Of a stretch of 64,000 bases of DNA, positions 8,944 to 16,315 are shown one piece after another (within the stretch, counting starts at the first letter, position 1; every line of letters begins with the position of its first letter). The notes below the pieces were generated by a model. That model was not told the origin of the DNA. It worked only from the letters and a program-made list of their open reading frames with translations, and searched no databases. Location: the NCBI RefSeq assembly GCF_049801075.1, contig NZ_JBNAGG010000001.1, positions 1,488,001 to 1,552,000 of the forward strand, written 5' to 3'. A program made the translations under genes and the position numbers. This DNA is from Maritalea sp049801075 (GTDB lineage: Bacteria > Pseudomonadota > Alphaproteobacteria > Rhizobiales > Devosiaceae).

Positions 8944-9635
8944 GCTTCGTCGCCTTTATAGCTGAGGATGATCGAAAAGTAGGGCCGTTCCCCTTGCGGG
9001 TAGTCGGCCAGTTTGGTGATTTTTTTCGTGTCGCGGGTGGCATATTCCACCACCATCGCGCTGTCGCCATGCCCCGTTTTGTTGAGTGCTTTGCGCACCC
9101 GGTCAAAATGGCGGCCTATCTTGATCAGTGCCACTGCTTCGCTGGTGGCGAGTTCGGCTTCCAGCGCGGCGCTTTCCATTGGCGCAGGCAGCACTTTCAA
9201 CCGCTCATTGCGCGCAGCCAATGGCCGTTTGATTTCAGCAGCGGCGGCAGTCAAAGAGGTGATGCCGGGGATGATTTCAATCTGCGCCTCCGGCAAGCGG
9301 TGCAGCAAATACATGGCCGAGCCATAAAAGAGCGGATCGCCTTCACACAGATAACCTATATTCTGCCCGGCAGCCAATTTGGGGGCGAGTTGTTCCGCCA
9401 TTTGATCATAGGCTGCTTGCGCCGGACCACGGTCCACGGCCATCGGCACGTCAAAGGCAAAATGCTCGACATTGTCGTTCAAATGCATTTCGGCAATGGT
9501 GAGGCTTTGCGAAATGGTGCCCGGCTTTTGCGGATAAGCCACGCCATCCAGCGCATTGAGCACACGCGCGGCTTTCAGAGTCAATAATTCAGGATCGCCC
9601 GGCCCGGTGCCGATCAAATAAAGCGTGCCGCTCAT
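8931..9635 (-). CDS. cobI: Precorrin-2 C20-methyltransferase CobI/CbiL
   Basis: A 234-residue SAM-dependent methyltransferase acting at C20 of (cobalt-)precorrin-2. Seen: LYLIGTGPGDPELLTLKAARVL at the N terminus, AYPQKPGTISQSL, the LCEGDPLFYGSAMYLLHRL block, and IEIIPGITSLTAAAAEIKRPLA, all typical of CobI/CbiL. Length is as expected for the family. The start overlaps the cobL stop by 4 nt. No sequence feature seen distinguishes a metal-free substrate from a cobalt-containing one. Confidence 0.95.
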   Translation of the reverse strand: MSGTLYLIGTGPGDPELLTLKAARVLNALDGVAYPQKPGTISQSLTIAEMHLNDNVEHFAFDVPMAVDRGPAQAAYDQMAEQLAPKLAAGQNIGYLCEGDPLFYGSAMYLLHRLPEAQIEIIPGITSLTAAAAEIKRPLAARNERLKVLPAPMESAALEAELATSEAVALIKIGRHFDRVRKALNKTGHGDSAMVVEYATRDTKKITKLADYPQGERPYFSIILSYKGDEAWGS

Positions 9636-10849
9636 TCATCTGCCTTTTTCACAATTGACCATTGGGTCACGGTCATTTTTGGGCGCAGCACTTTGTGGGC
9701 GCCCACATGGTCGAGGTGGGAGACATCAATGCGGGCCAAGTCGCCGCCTTTTTGCTCTAGTCTATTGAGGAGCGCCGCCTCACCGTCCAGTGTCACGGCA
9801 TTGGCCACAAAGCGGCCACCCGGTTTCAGGGCTGCCCAAAGGGCGTCGAACAATTCTGTATTGCCCACATCGCCACCCATAAAAATCGCGTCTGGCATTG
9901 GCGGCGCTTCGTTCAAATGCGCCAGCGCTTCGCCTTCAACGATTTTAAGGCCAGGTGTGCCCAGCACGTCTCTGTTCTTTTTGATCATTTCGATGCGGGC
10001 GGTGCTTTTTTCAAATGCCGTGGCTGTTGCTCGCGGCGCGGCACGCATCCATTCAATGCCGACCGAGCCCGAGCCCGCGCCAACATCCCACAAATGTTGT
10101 CCCATCAGCGGCACCAGCTTCGCCAAAGTGACGGCACGGACTTCGCGCTTGGTCAGCTGTCCGTCAGAGACAAACGCGCTGTCTGGCAAGCCCGGCAACG
10201 GCGGCAACAGGGCCGCATCTTCATCGGCCACGCAATCGATGGCGACAGTATTGAGATTGCCGATACCGTGGCTTTCATAGGTTTTGGCGGTAAATTCCAC
10301 TTTGCTTTCGGTGTCGCCCCCCATGGCGTTTAACACCGTCAACTGGCTCTGACCAAACTTACGCTGCACCAGCAATTTAGCAATCGCCTCAATAGTAGTC
10401 GCATCGCTGGTGAGGGCCAAAATCCGGTTGCCTGGCACGATATGCGCATTAAGCAAGTCAACGGGACGCCCATGCACCGAGACGCAGGCGGTGTTTTGCA
10501 GTGGCCACTTCATCCGCGCAGCGCCCAGGGAGAAGGCCGAAGGGGCCGGGTGAATTTCAAATTCATCCAAGGGAATATAGCGGGTCAGCGTGGCGCCAAT
10601 GCCGTACCAAGTGGGGTCGCCCGTGGCCAAGATCACGGTCTTTTTGCCGCTGAAGGACAGGATTTGCTCGATCATATTGTCGAGCGGGGCCTGCCATTCC
10701 ACATAGCGCGGATCATCGCCGCGTAGTTTTGGCAGGCTGCGTGGTGGGCCGACCACAACTTCAGCTTCGTCGACAAGCTGCTGCTGTTCGCTGTTGAGTG
10801 ACGCCAATCCTTTGGCGGTGACGCCCACCACATCTAACCATTTGCTCAT
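9632..10849 (-). CDS. cobL: Precorrin-6B C5,15-methyltransferase (decarboxylating) CobL (CbiE-CbiT fusion)
   Basis: Full-length bifunctional CobL, 405 residues. Residues 1 to about 200 are the CbiE-type tetrapyrrole methylase (LDVVGVTAKGLASLN, VILATGDPTWYGIGATLTRY, HPAPSAFSLGAARMKWPLQ) that methylates C5. From about residue 210 a CbiT-type Rossmann methyltransferase follows (TKREVRAVTLAKL, LWDVGAGSGSVGIEWMR, then MPDAIFMGGD), which methylates C15 and decarboxylates the C12 acetate. In anaerobic pathways these are normally separate CbiE and CbiT proteins, so the fused form is an aerobic-lineage feature in an otherwise mixed gene set. It overlaps cobI and cobH by 4 nt each. Confidence 0.95.
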   Translation of the reverse strand: MSKWLDVVGVTAKGLASLNSEQQQLVDEAEVVVGPPRSLPKLRGDDPRYVEWQAPLDNMIEQILSFSGKKTVILATGDPTWYGIGATLTRYIPLDEFEIHPAPSAFSLGAARMKWPLQNTACVSVHGRPVDLLNAHIVPGNRILALTSDATTIEAIAKLLVQRKFGQSQLTVLNAMGGDTESKVEFTAKTYESHGIGNLNTVAIDCVADEDAALLPPLPGLPDSAFVSDGQLTKREVRAVTLAKLVPLMGQHLWDVGAGSGSVGIEWMRAAPRATATAFEKSTARIEMIKKNRDVLGTPGLKIVEGEALAHLNEAPPMPDAIFMGGDVGNTELFDALWAALKPGGRFVANAVTLDGEAALLNRLEQKGGDLARIDVSHLDHVGAHKVLRPKMTVTQWSIVKKADE

Positions 10850-11583
10850 TGTTGCTGCCCTCCCAATGCAATCGCGTTCATCGCGGCGCTGGCCATGGCC
10901 GAGCCGCCGCGTCTGCCCGTTACGGTGATATAGGGCACACTAACACGTGTTTGGGTGAGCGCATCTTTCGATTCTGCCGCGCCCACAAAGCCAACGGGGG
11001 TGGCGATGATGGCCGCAGGATTCATGTGCCCGGCCTCAACCAATTCGATCACTTTGAACAAGGTGGTTGGCGCGTTGCCGATCACAATAATTGCGTCATC
11101 TGCAGCCTCGCCCCACAGCTCAACCTGCGCCGCAGAGCGCGTGGTGCCAAGCTCCTTGGCCAAAGTGGGGGTGCGCTCATGATTGAGGTAGCACTGTGCC
11201 TGACTGGTCTTTGCGCTCACGGCAGTTTCGCTTCGCTCAACGCCTCCGCGGGGGCGGGCAAAAAGTTGCCCGGCGGCACTTGTGCCGCTCGGCGCATCAT
11301 CAGAAAATGCTCCGCCTCTGGGCAAGAACCGTTTGGTGATGCCGGAGCGGACCATTTCGCAATCACATAAGATGGGTTTGCCTGCGGCAAGCGCCGCCTG
11401 CCCGGCCTCCATCACATCGCCGCAAAACGCAATATCCTGCGTCAGATCCACCATGCCGCACGCATGGATCATGCGCACCACAACGGGCCGCAAAGAAGGC
11501 GGGTACTGATCCAGCGCCGCCTCCTTTTCGATGATCTTAAAGCTCATTTCGTAAATGGCTTTAGGGTCACGCAAATAGTCCAT
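10846..11583 (-). CDS. cobH: Precorrin-8X methylmutase CobH/CbiC with an in-frame insertion
   Basis: CobH moves the C11 methyl group to C12, forming (hydrogeno/cobyrinic) acid. Seen: YEMSFKIIEKEA near the N terminus, RMIHACGMVDL containing the expected catalytic histidine at about residue 40, CDCEMVRSGITKR, GTTRSAAQVELW, VIGNAPTTLFKVIEL, and the C-terminal TPVGFVGAAESKDAL. The family is about 210 residues; this one is 245. The extra length, about 36 residues (roughly residues 91-127), is a low-complexity, Ser/Gly/Ala-rich segment encoded by palindromic DNA, at the point where homologues have a short loop between LP and the RTP..A block. The frame stays open and all core motifs are intact, so the enzyme may still work. 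Overlaps cobL and cbiX by 4 nt and 1 nt. Confidence 0.93.
   Translation of the reverse strand: MDYLRDPKAIYEMSFKIIEKEAALDQYPPSLRPVVVRMIHACGMVDLTQDIAFCGDVMEAGQAALAAGKPILCDCEMVRSGITKRFLPRGGAFSDDAPSGTSAAGQLFARPRGGVERSETAVSAKTSQAQCYLNHERTPTLAKELGTTRSAAQVELWGEAADDAIIVIGNAPTTLFKVIELVEAGHMNPAAIIATPVGFVGAAESKDALTQTRVSVPYITVTGRRGGSAMASAAMNAIALGGQQQ
11203..11313 (-). repeat. Palindromic repeat-like element inserted in frame within cobH
   Basis: This stretch codes for the extra 36 or so residues of CobH and contains two adjacent hairpins. At 11273-11288 the arms GCGGCAC/GTGCCGC flank a 2-nt loop; at 11255-11272 the arms CGGGCAA/TTGCCCG flank a 4-nt loop. A third stretch around 11225-11245, read on the minus strand, encodes GGVERSET. 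The arrangement resembles protein-coding palindromic elements (as in Rickettsia RPEs), which insert in frame and are tolerated in surface loops. No second copy was seen in this window, so the repeat nature is inferred from structure and from the length excess of CobH. Boundaries are approximate. Confidence 0.6.
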
Positions 11584-12713
11584 CAGGACCCCTTTTTCTC
11601 CATGGTTTTCGGACCCAATGGATGGTCCTTAAACGGATAAGGGTGGTGATGGTGATCATGATGATGGTGGTGCCCATCGCCATGGTCATGCGAATGGTCG
11701 TGATCATGATGATGATCGTGGTCATGCTTATGCACCGGGGTGAACGGCAGCCCGTGCTTTTTGCAGAATTCCTCATCACGGCAGGATGCATCGCAATCGC
11801 CATTGCAGGGGCAATCTTCCATGCCGCCGCCAATGCCTTCCACATGGTGGTGATGGCTCTCTTGCGCTTGTCCCACTTCGGCTTCAAACCCCAGAACTTG
11901 CTCGCGATATTTACACATCTGGCAGTTCATATTGTTTTCGCCGTCCACCACTTCGCGGATGCGATCGATGAAGGTTTCCACCACCATGTCATGGTCGTTC
12001 AAATAGCCCGCTTTGATAAATTCAATGTCAGAATGTTCGGCGGCCACTTCATCGGTATATTTGTAAATCCTCTTCACCAGCACGCCGGTGAAGAGGAAAT
12101 ATGGAAACACAACGATCCGCTTATAACCAAGTTTTGCTGCATGTTGCAGCGCGGGTGCGGTGAGTGGGAATGTGACGCCGGAATAGGCCACTTCGGCCCA
12201 GCCAAAGCCCATGCCTTCCCACAACATGCGCATCACTTTTGCCACATTGGAGTTTGCATCCGGGTCAGAGGCCCCGCGGCCCACAACCACAAGCAAGGTT
12301 TTCTCGCGCGTCACATCGCCACCCGCTTGTTCCAATGCTTCTTCGATGCGGGCACCCGCTGCACGGATCATTTTCAAATCCACCCCGAGCTCGCGGCCAT
12401 AGATCACTTCCATGTCAGGGTTTTGCGCCTGATAAGTGTTGAGCACTGACGGGATATCGTTTTTCGCATGGCCAGCGGCAAACAACATGCCCGGCACGGC
12501 GATCACCTTTTTTACGCCCTGCTCTTTGAGCTGATTGAGGCCGTGATGGATCACCGGATCGGCAAATTCCAAATAGCCATATTCAACAGGCACATCGCCC
12601 AAACGTTCTTTCAAACGATCTTTGAGGTGCGCGAATTCATCCACAGCCAGTTTGTTACGGCTGCCATGGCCACACAGCATGACCGCTGTGTCCTTGTCCA
12701 ATTTCAAGTTCAT
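11583..12713 (-). CDS. cbiX: Sirohydrochlorin cobaltochelatase CbiX (long form, Cys- and His-rich C terminus)
   Basis: A 376-residue long-form CbiX. Two chelatase repeats are visible: residues about 9-125 with CGHGSRN (His16) and PGMLFAAGHAKNDIP (His82), and about 138-250 with VVGRGASDPDANSN. They are followed by MNCQMCKYR (Cys264, Cys267), the MxCxxC motif linked to an Fe-S centre in some CbiX proteins. Further on there is a Cys cluster at 301-317 and a tail at 329-357 made almost entirely of His and Asp. CbiX inserts cobalt early into sirohydrochlorin/precorrin-2. The His tail probably binds or stores metal. It overlaps the cobH and small-protein genes by one base each, making it the second gene after the riboswitch. 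Confidence 0.93.
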   Translation of the reverse strand: MNLKLDKDTAVMLCGHGSRNKLAVDEFAHLKDRLKERLGDVPVEYGYLEFADPVIHHGLNQLKEQGVKKVIAVPGMLFAAGHAKNDIPSVLNTYQAQNPDMEVIYGRELGVDLKMIRAAGARIEEALEQAGGDVTREKTLLVVVGRGASDPDANSNVAKVMRMLWEGMGFGWAEVAYSGVTFPLTAPALQHAAKLGYKRIVVFPYFLFTGVLVKRIYKYTDEVAAEHSDIEFIKAGYLNDHDMVVETFIDRIREVVDGENNMNCQMCKYREQVLGFEAEVGQAQESHHHHVEGIGGGMEDCPCNGDCDASCRDEEFCKKHGLPFTPVHKHDHDHHHDHDHSHDHGDGHHHHHDHHHHPYPFKDHPLGPKTMEKKGS

Positions 12714-12901
12714 TATTTGTTGCCGCGCCGCAGGAGGAAAAATCCAACCGCGAAGGCCAGCAGGATGAGCGCGGGAATGGCGCTATAAACTGCCAAATCC
12801 ATCAAGGAATGGCTATGCCCATCTACCACTTCAGTGTGGCCCGGGTGCGCCATCGCCAAACCTGGCAAAAGAGCAAAAATGGATGCTAAGAAATATTTCA
12901 T
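12713..12901 (-). CDS. Small His-containing membrane protein, first gene of the riboswitch-led cob operon
   Basis: A 62-residue protein from ATG 12901, behind an AAGAGGTAG ribosome site. It has an N-terminal signal peptide ending at about AMA (residues 15-18). A short periplasmic stretch with HPGHTEV and GHSHS follows, then one transmembrane helix (about residues 34-56) and an RRGNK cytoplasmic tail. The His-rich exported segment and the position as first gene under a B12 riboswitch suggest a role in cobalt acquisition or delivery, comparable in size and topology to small subunits of cobalt transporters, but I do not recognise the family. A longer frame starting at 13000 would run through the riboswitch and is not credible. 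Confidence 0.75.
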   Translation of the reverse strand: MKYFLASIFALLPGLAMAHPGHTEVVDGHSHSLMDLAVYSAIPALILLAFAVGFFLLRRGNK

Positions 12902-12905
12902 TGTT

Positions 12906-13050
12906 CTACCTCTTCGGTTTTTGAATCGTGAGAGGCAGAGTTCGCAAAAAATCAACATCGAGCAGCTCCGGGCTTGGCTCCCTGTTTGGGTCAGCCGCAC
13001 CAGAATCGCTTTCAGTTCCTTTAATTGGAACGCTGCGCAGGGGCTTAGTC
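12906..13050 (-). promoter_or_regulatory. Cobalamin riboswitch (compact, divergent) with ribosome-site-sequestering hairpin
   Basis: On the minus strand the core shows the paired GTTCC...GGAAC followed by TGAAAGCGATTCTGGTGCG (12996-13014), matching the conserved AAAGGGAA..GGTGCG region of B12 riboswitches. A GGCTGACCC/GGGAGCC stem follows, then AAGCCCGGAGCTGC (12962-12975) in the position of the B12 box. The long peripheral stems of the classical type are missing. Downstream, CTGCCTCT (12931-12938) can pair over 8 bp with AGAGGTAG (12906-12913), which holds the ribosome site of the first gene at 12901, so control is probably translational. It would govern the operon down to cobM. The class (AdoCbl or short variant) is uncertain. 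Confidence 0.72.
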
Positions 13051-13090
13051 TTAGGGATTGCTTTTTAAACCGTCAACACGGGTCCAAGGG

Positions 13091-13110
13091 ATAGATAAAA
13101 TTTTATCTAT
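13091..13110. promoter_or_regulatory. 20-bp perfect AT-rich palindrome between the cob operon and a GGDEF gene
   Basis: ATAGATAAAATTTTATCTAT is a perfect 20-bp palindrome lying upstream of both the leftward cob operon and the rightward diguanylate cyclase gene. A partial second half (AATTTTATCTTGG) follows at about 13145-13157. The symmetry and location fit a dimeric regulator operator, but no regulator can be named. Confidence 0.4.
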
Positions 13111-13180
13111 ATTCGCTCATAAACTTTAAAGAGGTTCCAGCATAATTTTATCTTGGGCATCCAATTGAGATTCACAAGGC

Positions 13181-13945
13181 ATGATTTTGTTCAAACAATT
13201 TCTGACATTCATAGGTATTGACGAAAAAGACCATCATCTGGTGCGCCCGGTAGTGATCAAGTCTTTTGGCATAAGCCTAATTGCCTTGTGTGCTGCGGAA
13301 CTGCTCACCCTGTTGTTCTACATAAATGCCAGTTGGGACTCGATCAGTGAAAACCTGATCATCACCGGCACCATCACGCCAGTGGTGGCTATGCCGCTTG
13401 CAATGTATATGGCATGGCAGCGCTATAAATTGAACAGCTTGAGCGTACAGCTGGCGCATATCGCCAGCACTGATCAGCTTTCCGGTCTGCTTAACCGCAC
13501 AAGCTTTATTGAAGCTATGCGAGACCGGGTGCGCCACCCCACAACGCCAAATGGCAGCGGCGCCTTTCTTTATATCGATGCGGATCATTTCAAAACGCTG
13601 AACGACGAGTTTGGCCACGCCGCAGGCGACGAAGCCATTGCGTTTATCGGCAAAGTCATCAGTCAAAATATCCGACAAACTGACTTGGCGGGGCGCTTGG
13701 GCGGTGAAGAGTTTGGCGTTTATCTAAGCGGTGGCAATGTGGAAACTGCACGCACCGTGTCAGAACATATTCGCCAAGATGTGATGCATCTGAAATTCGA
13801 CAATCAAAAGAAGCGTTATACCCTAACAGTGTCTATTGGCGTCGCAACCCACCATGCTGGCGAAGTGCCTTCAGAATTTATGAAGGTTGCCGACAAAAAT
13901 CTTTACACGGCCAAAAGCAATGGCCGCAATTGCATCGCGGCCTAG
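13181..13945 (+). CDS. Membrane diguanylate cyclase (GGDEF domain)
   Basis: A 254-residue protein that should make cyclic di-GMP from two GTP. Two hydrophobic segments at about residues 25-48 and 58-78 anchor it in the inner membrane with almost no periplasmic loop, so no classical sensor domain is present. The GGDEF domain spans about residues 92-254, with DQLSGLLNR, FLYIDADHFKTLND, the catalytic signature GGEEF at 174-178, and the RxxD inhibitory site (Arg165-Asp168) five residues before it, so product inhibition is expected. The C-terminal VSIGVA and ADKNLYTAKSNGRN blocks are intact. No EAL domain. It stands alone, divergent from the cob operon and convergent with a hydrolase gene 3 nt away. 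Confidence 0.93.
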   Translation: MILFKQFLTFIGIDEKDHHLVRPVVIKSFGISLIALCAAELLTLLFYINASWDSISENLIITGTITPVVAMPLAMYMAWQRYKLNSLSVQLAHIASTDQLSGLLNRTSFIEAMRDRVRHPTTPNGSGAFLYIDADHFKTLNDEFGHAAGDEAIAFIGKVISQNIRQTDLAGRLGGEEFGVYLSGGNVETARTVSEHIRQDVMHLKFDNQKKRYTLTVSIGVATHHAGEVPSEFMKVADKNLYTAKSNGRNCIAA

Positions 13946-13948
13946 TCC

Positions 13949-14479
13949 CTACCCTTTTAACTCGAAGAATTGTTCCGCTAGCGGCGCCCAGCTTTCAACG
14001 GGCAGCTCCTTATAAAAATCGTGCCCAAATTCGGCCACCTCATAGCGCTCAACCAGCGCTTCTTTGTGCCAATCTGGACTGGGCTGATGTTCGTCATATT
14101 GTCCAAATAGGCAAAGAGACGGCACTTTGAAATGGCTGGCTGTGAGGTGCCGCAGGCGCGTGGATGAGACAAAGAGTTGGGATTCGAAGATTTGCACCAC
14201 GCTATTTGCCATGGCACCAATTGTGCCGCCCGCACTGTACCCAATCAGTAATGACGGCACGTCCACTTGCGCAATTAAGCGTTCGGCAGCGTCAATTGCC
14301 GCACCACCTTCAAACAAGGTCTGGTGTAATTCCTCGGCAGAAAGGTCGGGCTTGCCTGCCAATTCCGGCAGTGAAAATCGCTTGTGTGAAAGATTATATT
14401 TGGCCGCGAGAAAGCCTGCCAAGCAATGGTCTATGTCGGGGCCATTGTGGATATCTGAGATTGATATAAGTGCAGTCAT
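13949..14479 (-). CDS. Small alpha/beta hydrolase-fold protein
   Basis: A 176-residue protein with a nucleophile elbow GYSAGG at about residues 80-85, preceded by a DVPSLLI strand. LCLFGQYDEHQPSP (acid residue region) and FGHDFYKELP (catalytic His candidate) lie in the right order for a compact alpha/beta hydrolase. Substrate is unknown. There is no signal peptide, so it is cytosolic. It lies 23 nt downstream of a MerR-type regulator gene on the same strand and is probably cotranscribed with it and controlled by it. Its end is 3 nt from the convergent diguanylate cyclase stop. Confidence 0.7.
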   Translation of the reverse strand: MTALISISDIHNGPDIDHCLAGFLAAKYNLSHKRFSLPELAGKPDLSAEELHQTLFEGGAAIDAAERLIAQVDVPSLLIGYSAGGTIGAMANSVVQIFESQLFVSSTRLRHLTASHFKVPSLCLFGQYDEHQPSPDWHKEALVERYEVAEFGHDFYKELPVESWAPLAEQFFELKG

Positions 14480-14502
14480 TTGGCCCCTTCATCGCTGGTT
14501 GG

Positions 14503-14925
14503 CTAGTGCTGGGTCTGGCATTGGTCGTGGTCAGACAGCACATGCAGGATTCGGCAATCCGCAACACGACCATGATCACAAGATTTGAGCATGGCGGTCA
14601 ATTCGGTTTCCAGCGCTTGCAGCTTTTTGATGCGGTTTTGCACATCAGCTAGATGTTTTTCCGCAATCGAATCTAAATCCTCGCAAGGGGCGGTTGGGTG
14701 GTTCGACATGCGGATAAATTCGCGTATTGAATCAATCGAAAAACCAAGATCCCGCGCATGGGCGATCATCGACAAGCGGTCTCTTGCCCCTTGCGGATAA
14801 CGGCGTTGCCCCCCTGAGGTGCGCGCAGGCGGCTCCAAAAGATCAATTTCTTCATAATAGCGGATGGTTGGCACTTTCACATCGCATAGCTTTGAAAGCT
14901 GGCCAATTGAATATTCTTTCACCAT
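14503..14925 (-). CDS. MerR-family transcriptional regulator, Cys-containing effector region
   Basis: A 140-residue MerR regulator from ATG 14925; an in-frame ATG at 14967 would overlap the putative operator and is less likely. The N terminus is the winged-helix block (YSIGQLSKLCDVKVPTIRYYE, IDLLEPPARTSGGQRRYP). A long dimerisation helix (about 80-115) follows, then a C-terminal region with two cysteines in CDHGRVADC and another near the end, the layout of metal- or redox-sensing MerR proteins. The inducer is not determinable. It sits upstream of, and probably regulates, the small hydrolase gene and itself. Confidence 0.88.
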   Translation of the reverse strand: MVKEYSIGQLSKLCDVKVPTIRYYEEIDLLEPPARTSGGQRRYPQGARDRLSMIAHARDLGFSIDSIREFIRMSNHPTAPCEDLDSIAEKHLADVQNRIKKLQALETELTAMLKSCDHGRVADCRILHVLSDHDQCQTQH

Positions 14926-14973
14926 AAGCGTTCTTTCATTTGCAAACCGCTTTTGCTGCACTGACACGCAAAA

Positions 14974-14990
14974 GCTCTAAAGACTAGAGC
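14974..14990 (-). promoter_or_regulatory. Candidate MerR operator upstream of the merR-hydrolase unit
   Basis: GCTCTA and TAGAGC arms separated by AAGAC form an inverted repeat about 50 nt upstream of the regulator start at 14925. MerR proteins bind such CTCTA...TAGAG dyads between widely spaced promoter elements. The assignment rests on position and symmetry only. Confidence 0.45.
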
Positions 14991-15016
14991 ATTTTATCAT
15001 CGCAAAATCAAGTGGA

Positions 15017-15553
15017 TCAGAGTTGTTGCGCAATTTCGATCAGCTTGCTGATGGTCCGCCGATTGCGCACAGTGAGTGCGGTGCCCAACTTCTTTTCAAA
15101 ATTGAGATTGGCAATTTTTGATCGCGCTGATCCGCCGCCATAGTAGAAGAAAAATTCATGATCATTTTGCGCAACGAGTTCGACCTCCGTCGCCAGACCA
15201 TTCAGCACTTCATGTGCATCCGGATTTGGTGTGCCACGGGCAAAGCCAGTCATCATGAATTTTTGCTCACGATCCTCCTGATCAAATGGATATGCCTGAT
15301 GCGCTGATTGCATCTGGGGCAATGTGCGCAATACGATCTGGCTTTCAAACCCAAATTTTTGCGCAAATGCAGTTTCTAATTTTTCGGCGAGCGGGCCCGC
15401 TTGTTCATCATGCTGAAACACCAGATTGCCAGACTGGATATAATGTTTGGTTTTTTCTCCACCATGGCGGTTGAGAAAGGCCACTAAATCGGCCATCTTC
15501 ACTTTGTGATTGCCGCCCACATTTAGGCCACGAAATAAAGCAATATAAATCAT
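15017..15553 (-). CDS. DUF1697 family protein
   Basis: A 178-residue cytosolic protein with the recognisable DUF1697 start IYIALFRGLNVGGNHKVKM followed by YIQSGNLVF, then a conserved middle (FGFESQIVLRT) and the late SKIANLNFEKKLGTALTVRN segment. The family is widespread and of unknown function. It is a single gene, divergent from the HAD hydrolase at 15584; the 30-nt gap holds their start signals. Nothing in the surroundings suggests a role. Confidence 0.88.
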   Translation of the reverse strand: MIYIALFRGLNVGGNHKVKMADLVAFLNRHGGEKTKHYIQSGNLVFQHDEQAGPLAEKLETAFAQKFGFESQIVLRTLPQMQSAHQAYPFDQEDREQKFMMTGFARGTPNPDAHEVLNGLATEVELVAQNDHEFFFYYGGGSARSKIANLNFEKKLGTALTVRNRRTISKLIEIAQQL

Positions 15554-15583
15554 CTACTCGCCTCGCCGTTCAGAAAGCCATTT

Positions 15584-16315
15584 ATGTCACAGACTGCATC
15601 CAAAATCGACACGATCATCCAAACGCCGCATTTGGCCGAATGGCCACACCCGATTAAAGGCGTGGTGTTTGATATGGATGGGCTGCTGCTGGACACTGAG
15701 CGACTTTATAAACAGGTGATGGTGGAAATTTGCACCGAGTGGGATTTACATATGAGCGATGAGATTTTCATCTCATTGGTGGGCATCCCGTCGAATGAAA
15801 GTGCGAAAATCTATTACCAGCATTATGGCGATGCATTTGATGTAGAAGCCTTCAACACATTGTGTTTTGAGCGGATCACCCTTGCTTGCGAAGCTGTGCC
15901 GCTGAAGCCCGGTGCAAAATTGCTGGTGGAGCAATTGAACCAACGCGACGTGCCTATCGCAGTGGCCACGTCAACTGGCCGCAATATGGCGCATAAGTTT
16001 TTGGACCAAGCTGGGTTGAAGCCACATTTTAATCACATCGTGACACGCAATGATGTGACCAACGGCAAACCCGATCCGGAACCCTTTTTAACAGCAGCCG
16101 AACGTCTTGGCCTTGCGCCAGAGAACTGCATTGCTTTTGAAGATTCACACAATGGTGTTCGGGCCGCACATGGCGCAGGCATGGCGACCATTATGGTGCC
16201 GGACATTTTGCAGCCTATTGATGAGATTGCCCAGCGCTGTGCAGCGATTATGCCGTCGCTCTTGCATTTCAAAACTGAGCTGGATCATTTTTTCGCGCCT
16301 GCTGCGCAAAAGTAA
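15584..16315 (+). CDS. HAD-superfamily phosphatase (beta-phosphoglucomutase/sugar-phosphatase-like)
   Basis: A 243-residue HAD subfamily IA hydrolase. Motif I is VVFDMDGLLLDTE (the two aspartates for phosphoryl transfer) at about residues 28-40, motif II is VATSTGR, the motif III lysine lies in GKPDPEPF, and motif IV is AFEDSHNGVRAA. An alpha-helical cap domain lies between motifs I and II. Such proteins act on sugar phosphates or phosphoglycolate; the substrate cannot be predicted. A roughly 27-residue N-terminal extension precedes motif I. It ends 1 nt before a strong palindromic terminator shared with the convergent TRAP operon. Confidence 0.87.
   Translation: MSQTASKIDTIIQTPHLAEWPHPIKGVVFDMDGLLLDTERLYKQVMVEICTEWDLHMSDEIFISLVGIPSNESAKIYYQHYGDAFDVEAFNTLCFERITLACEAVPLKPGAKLLVEQLNQRDVPIAVATSTGRNMAHKFLDQAGLKPHFNHIVTRNDVTNGKPDPEPFLTAAERLGLAPENCIAFEDSHNGVRAAHGAGMATIMVPDILQPIDEIAQRCAAIMPSLLHFKTELDHFFAPAAQK

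Noticed and set aside
12713..13000. 95-residue version of the small membrane protein
   Set aside because: Its first 33 codons run through the riboswitch and switching hairpin; the ATG at 12901 has a ribosome site and a proper signal peptide.
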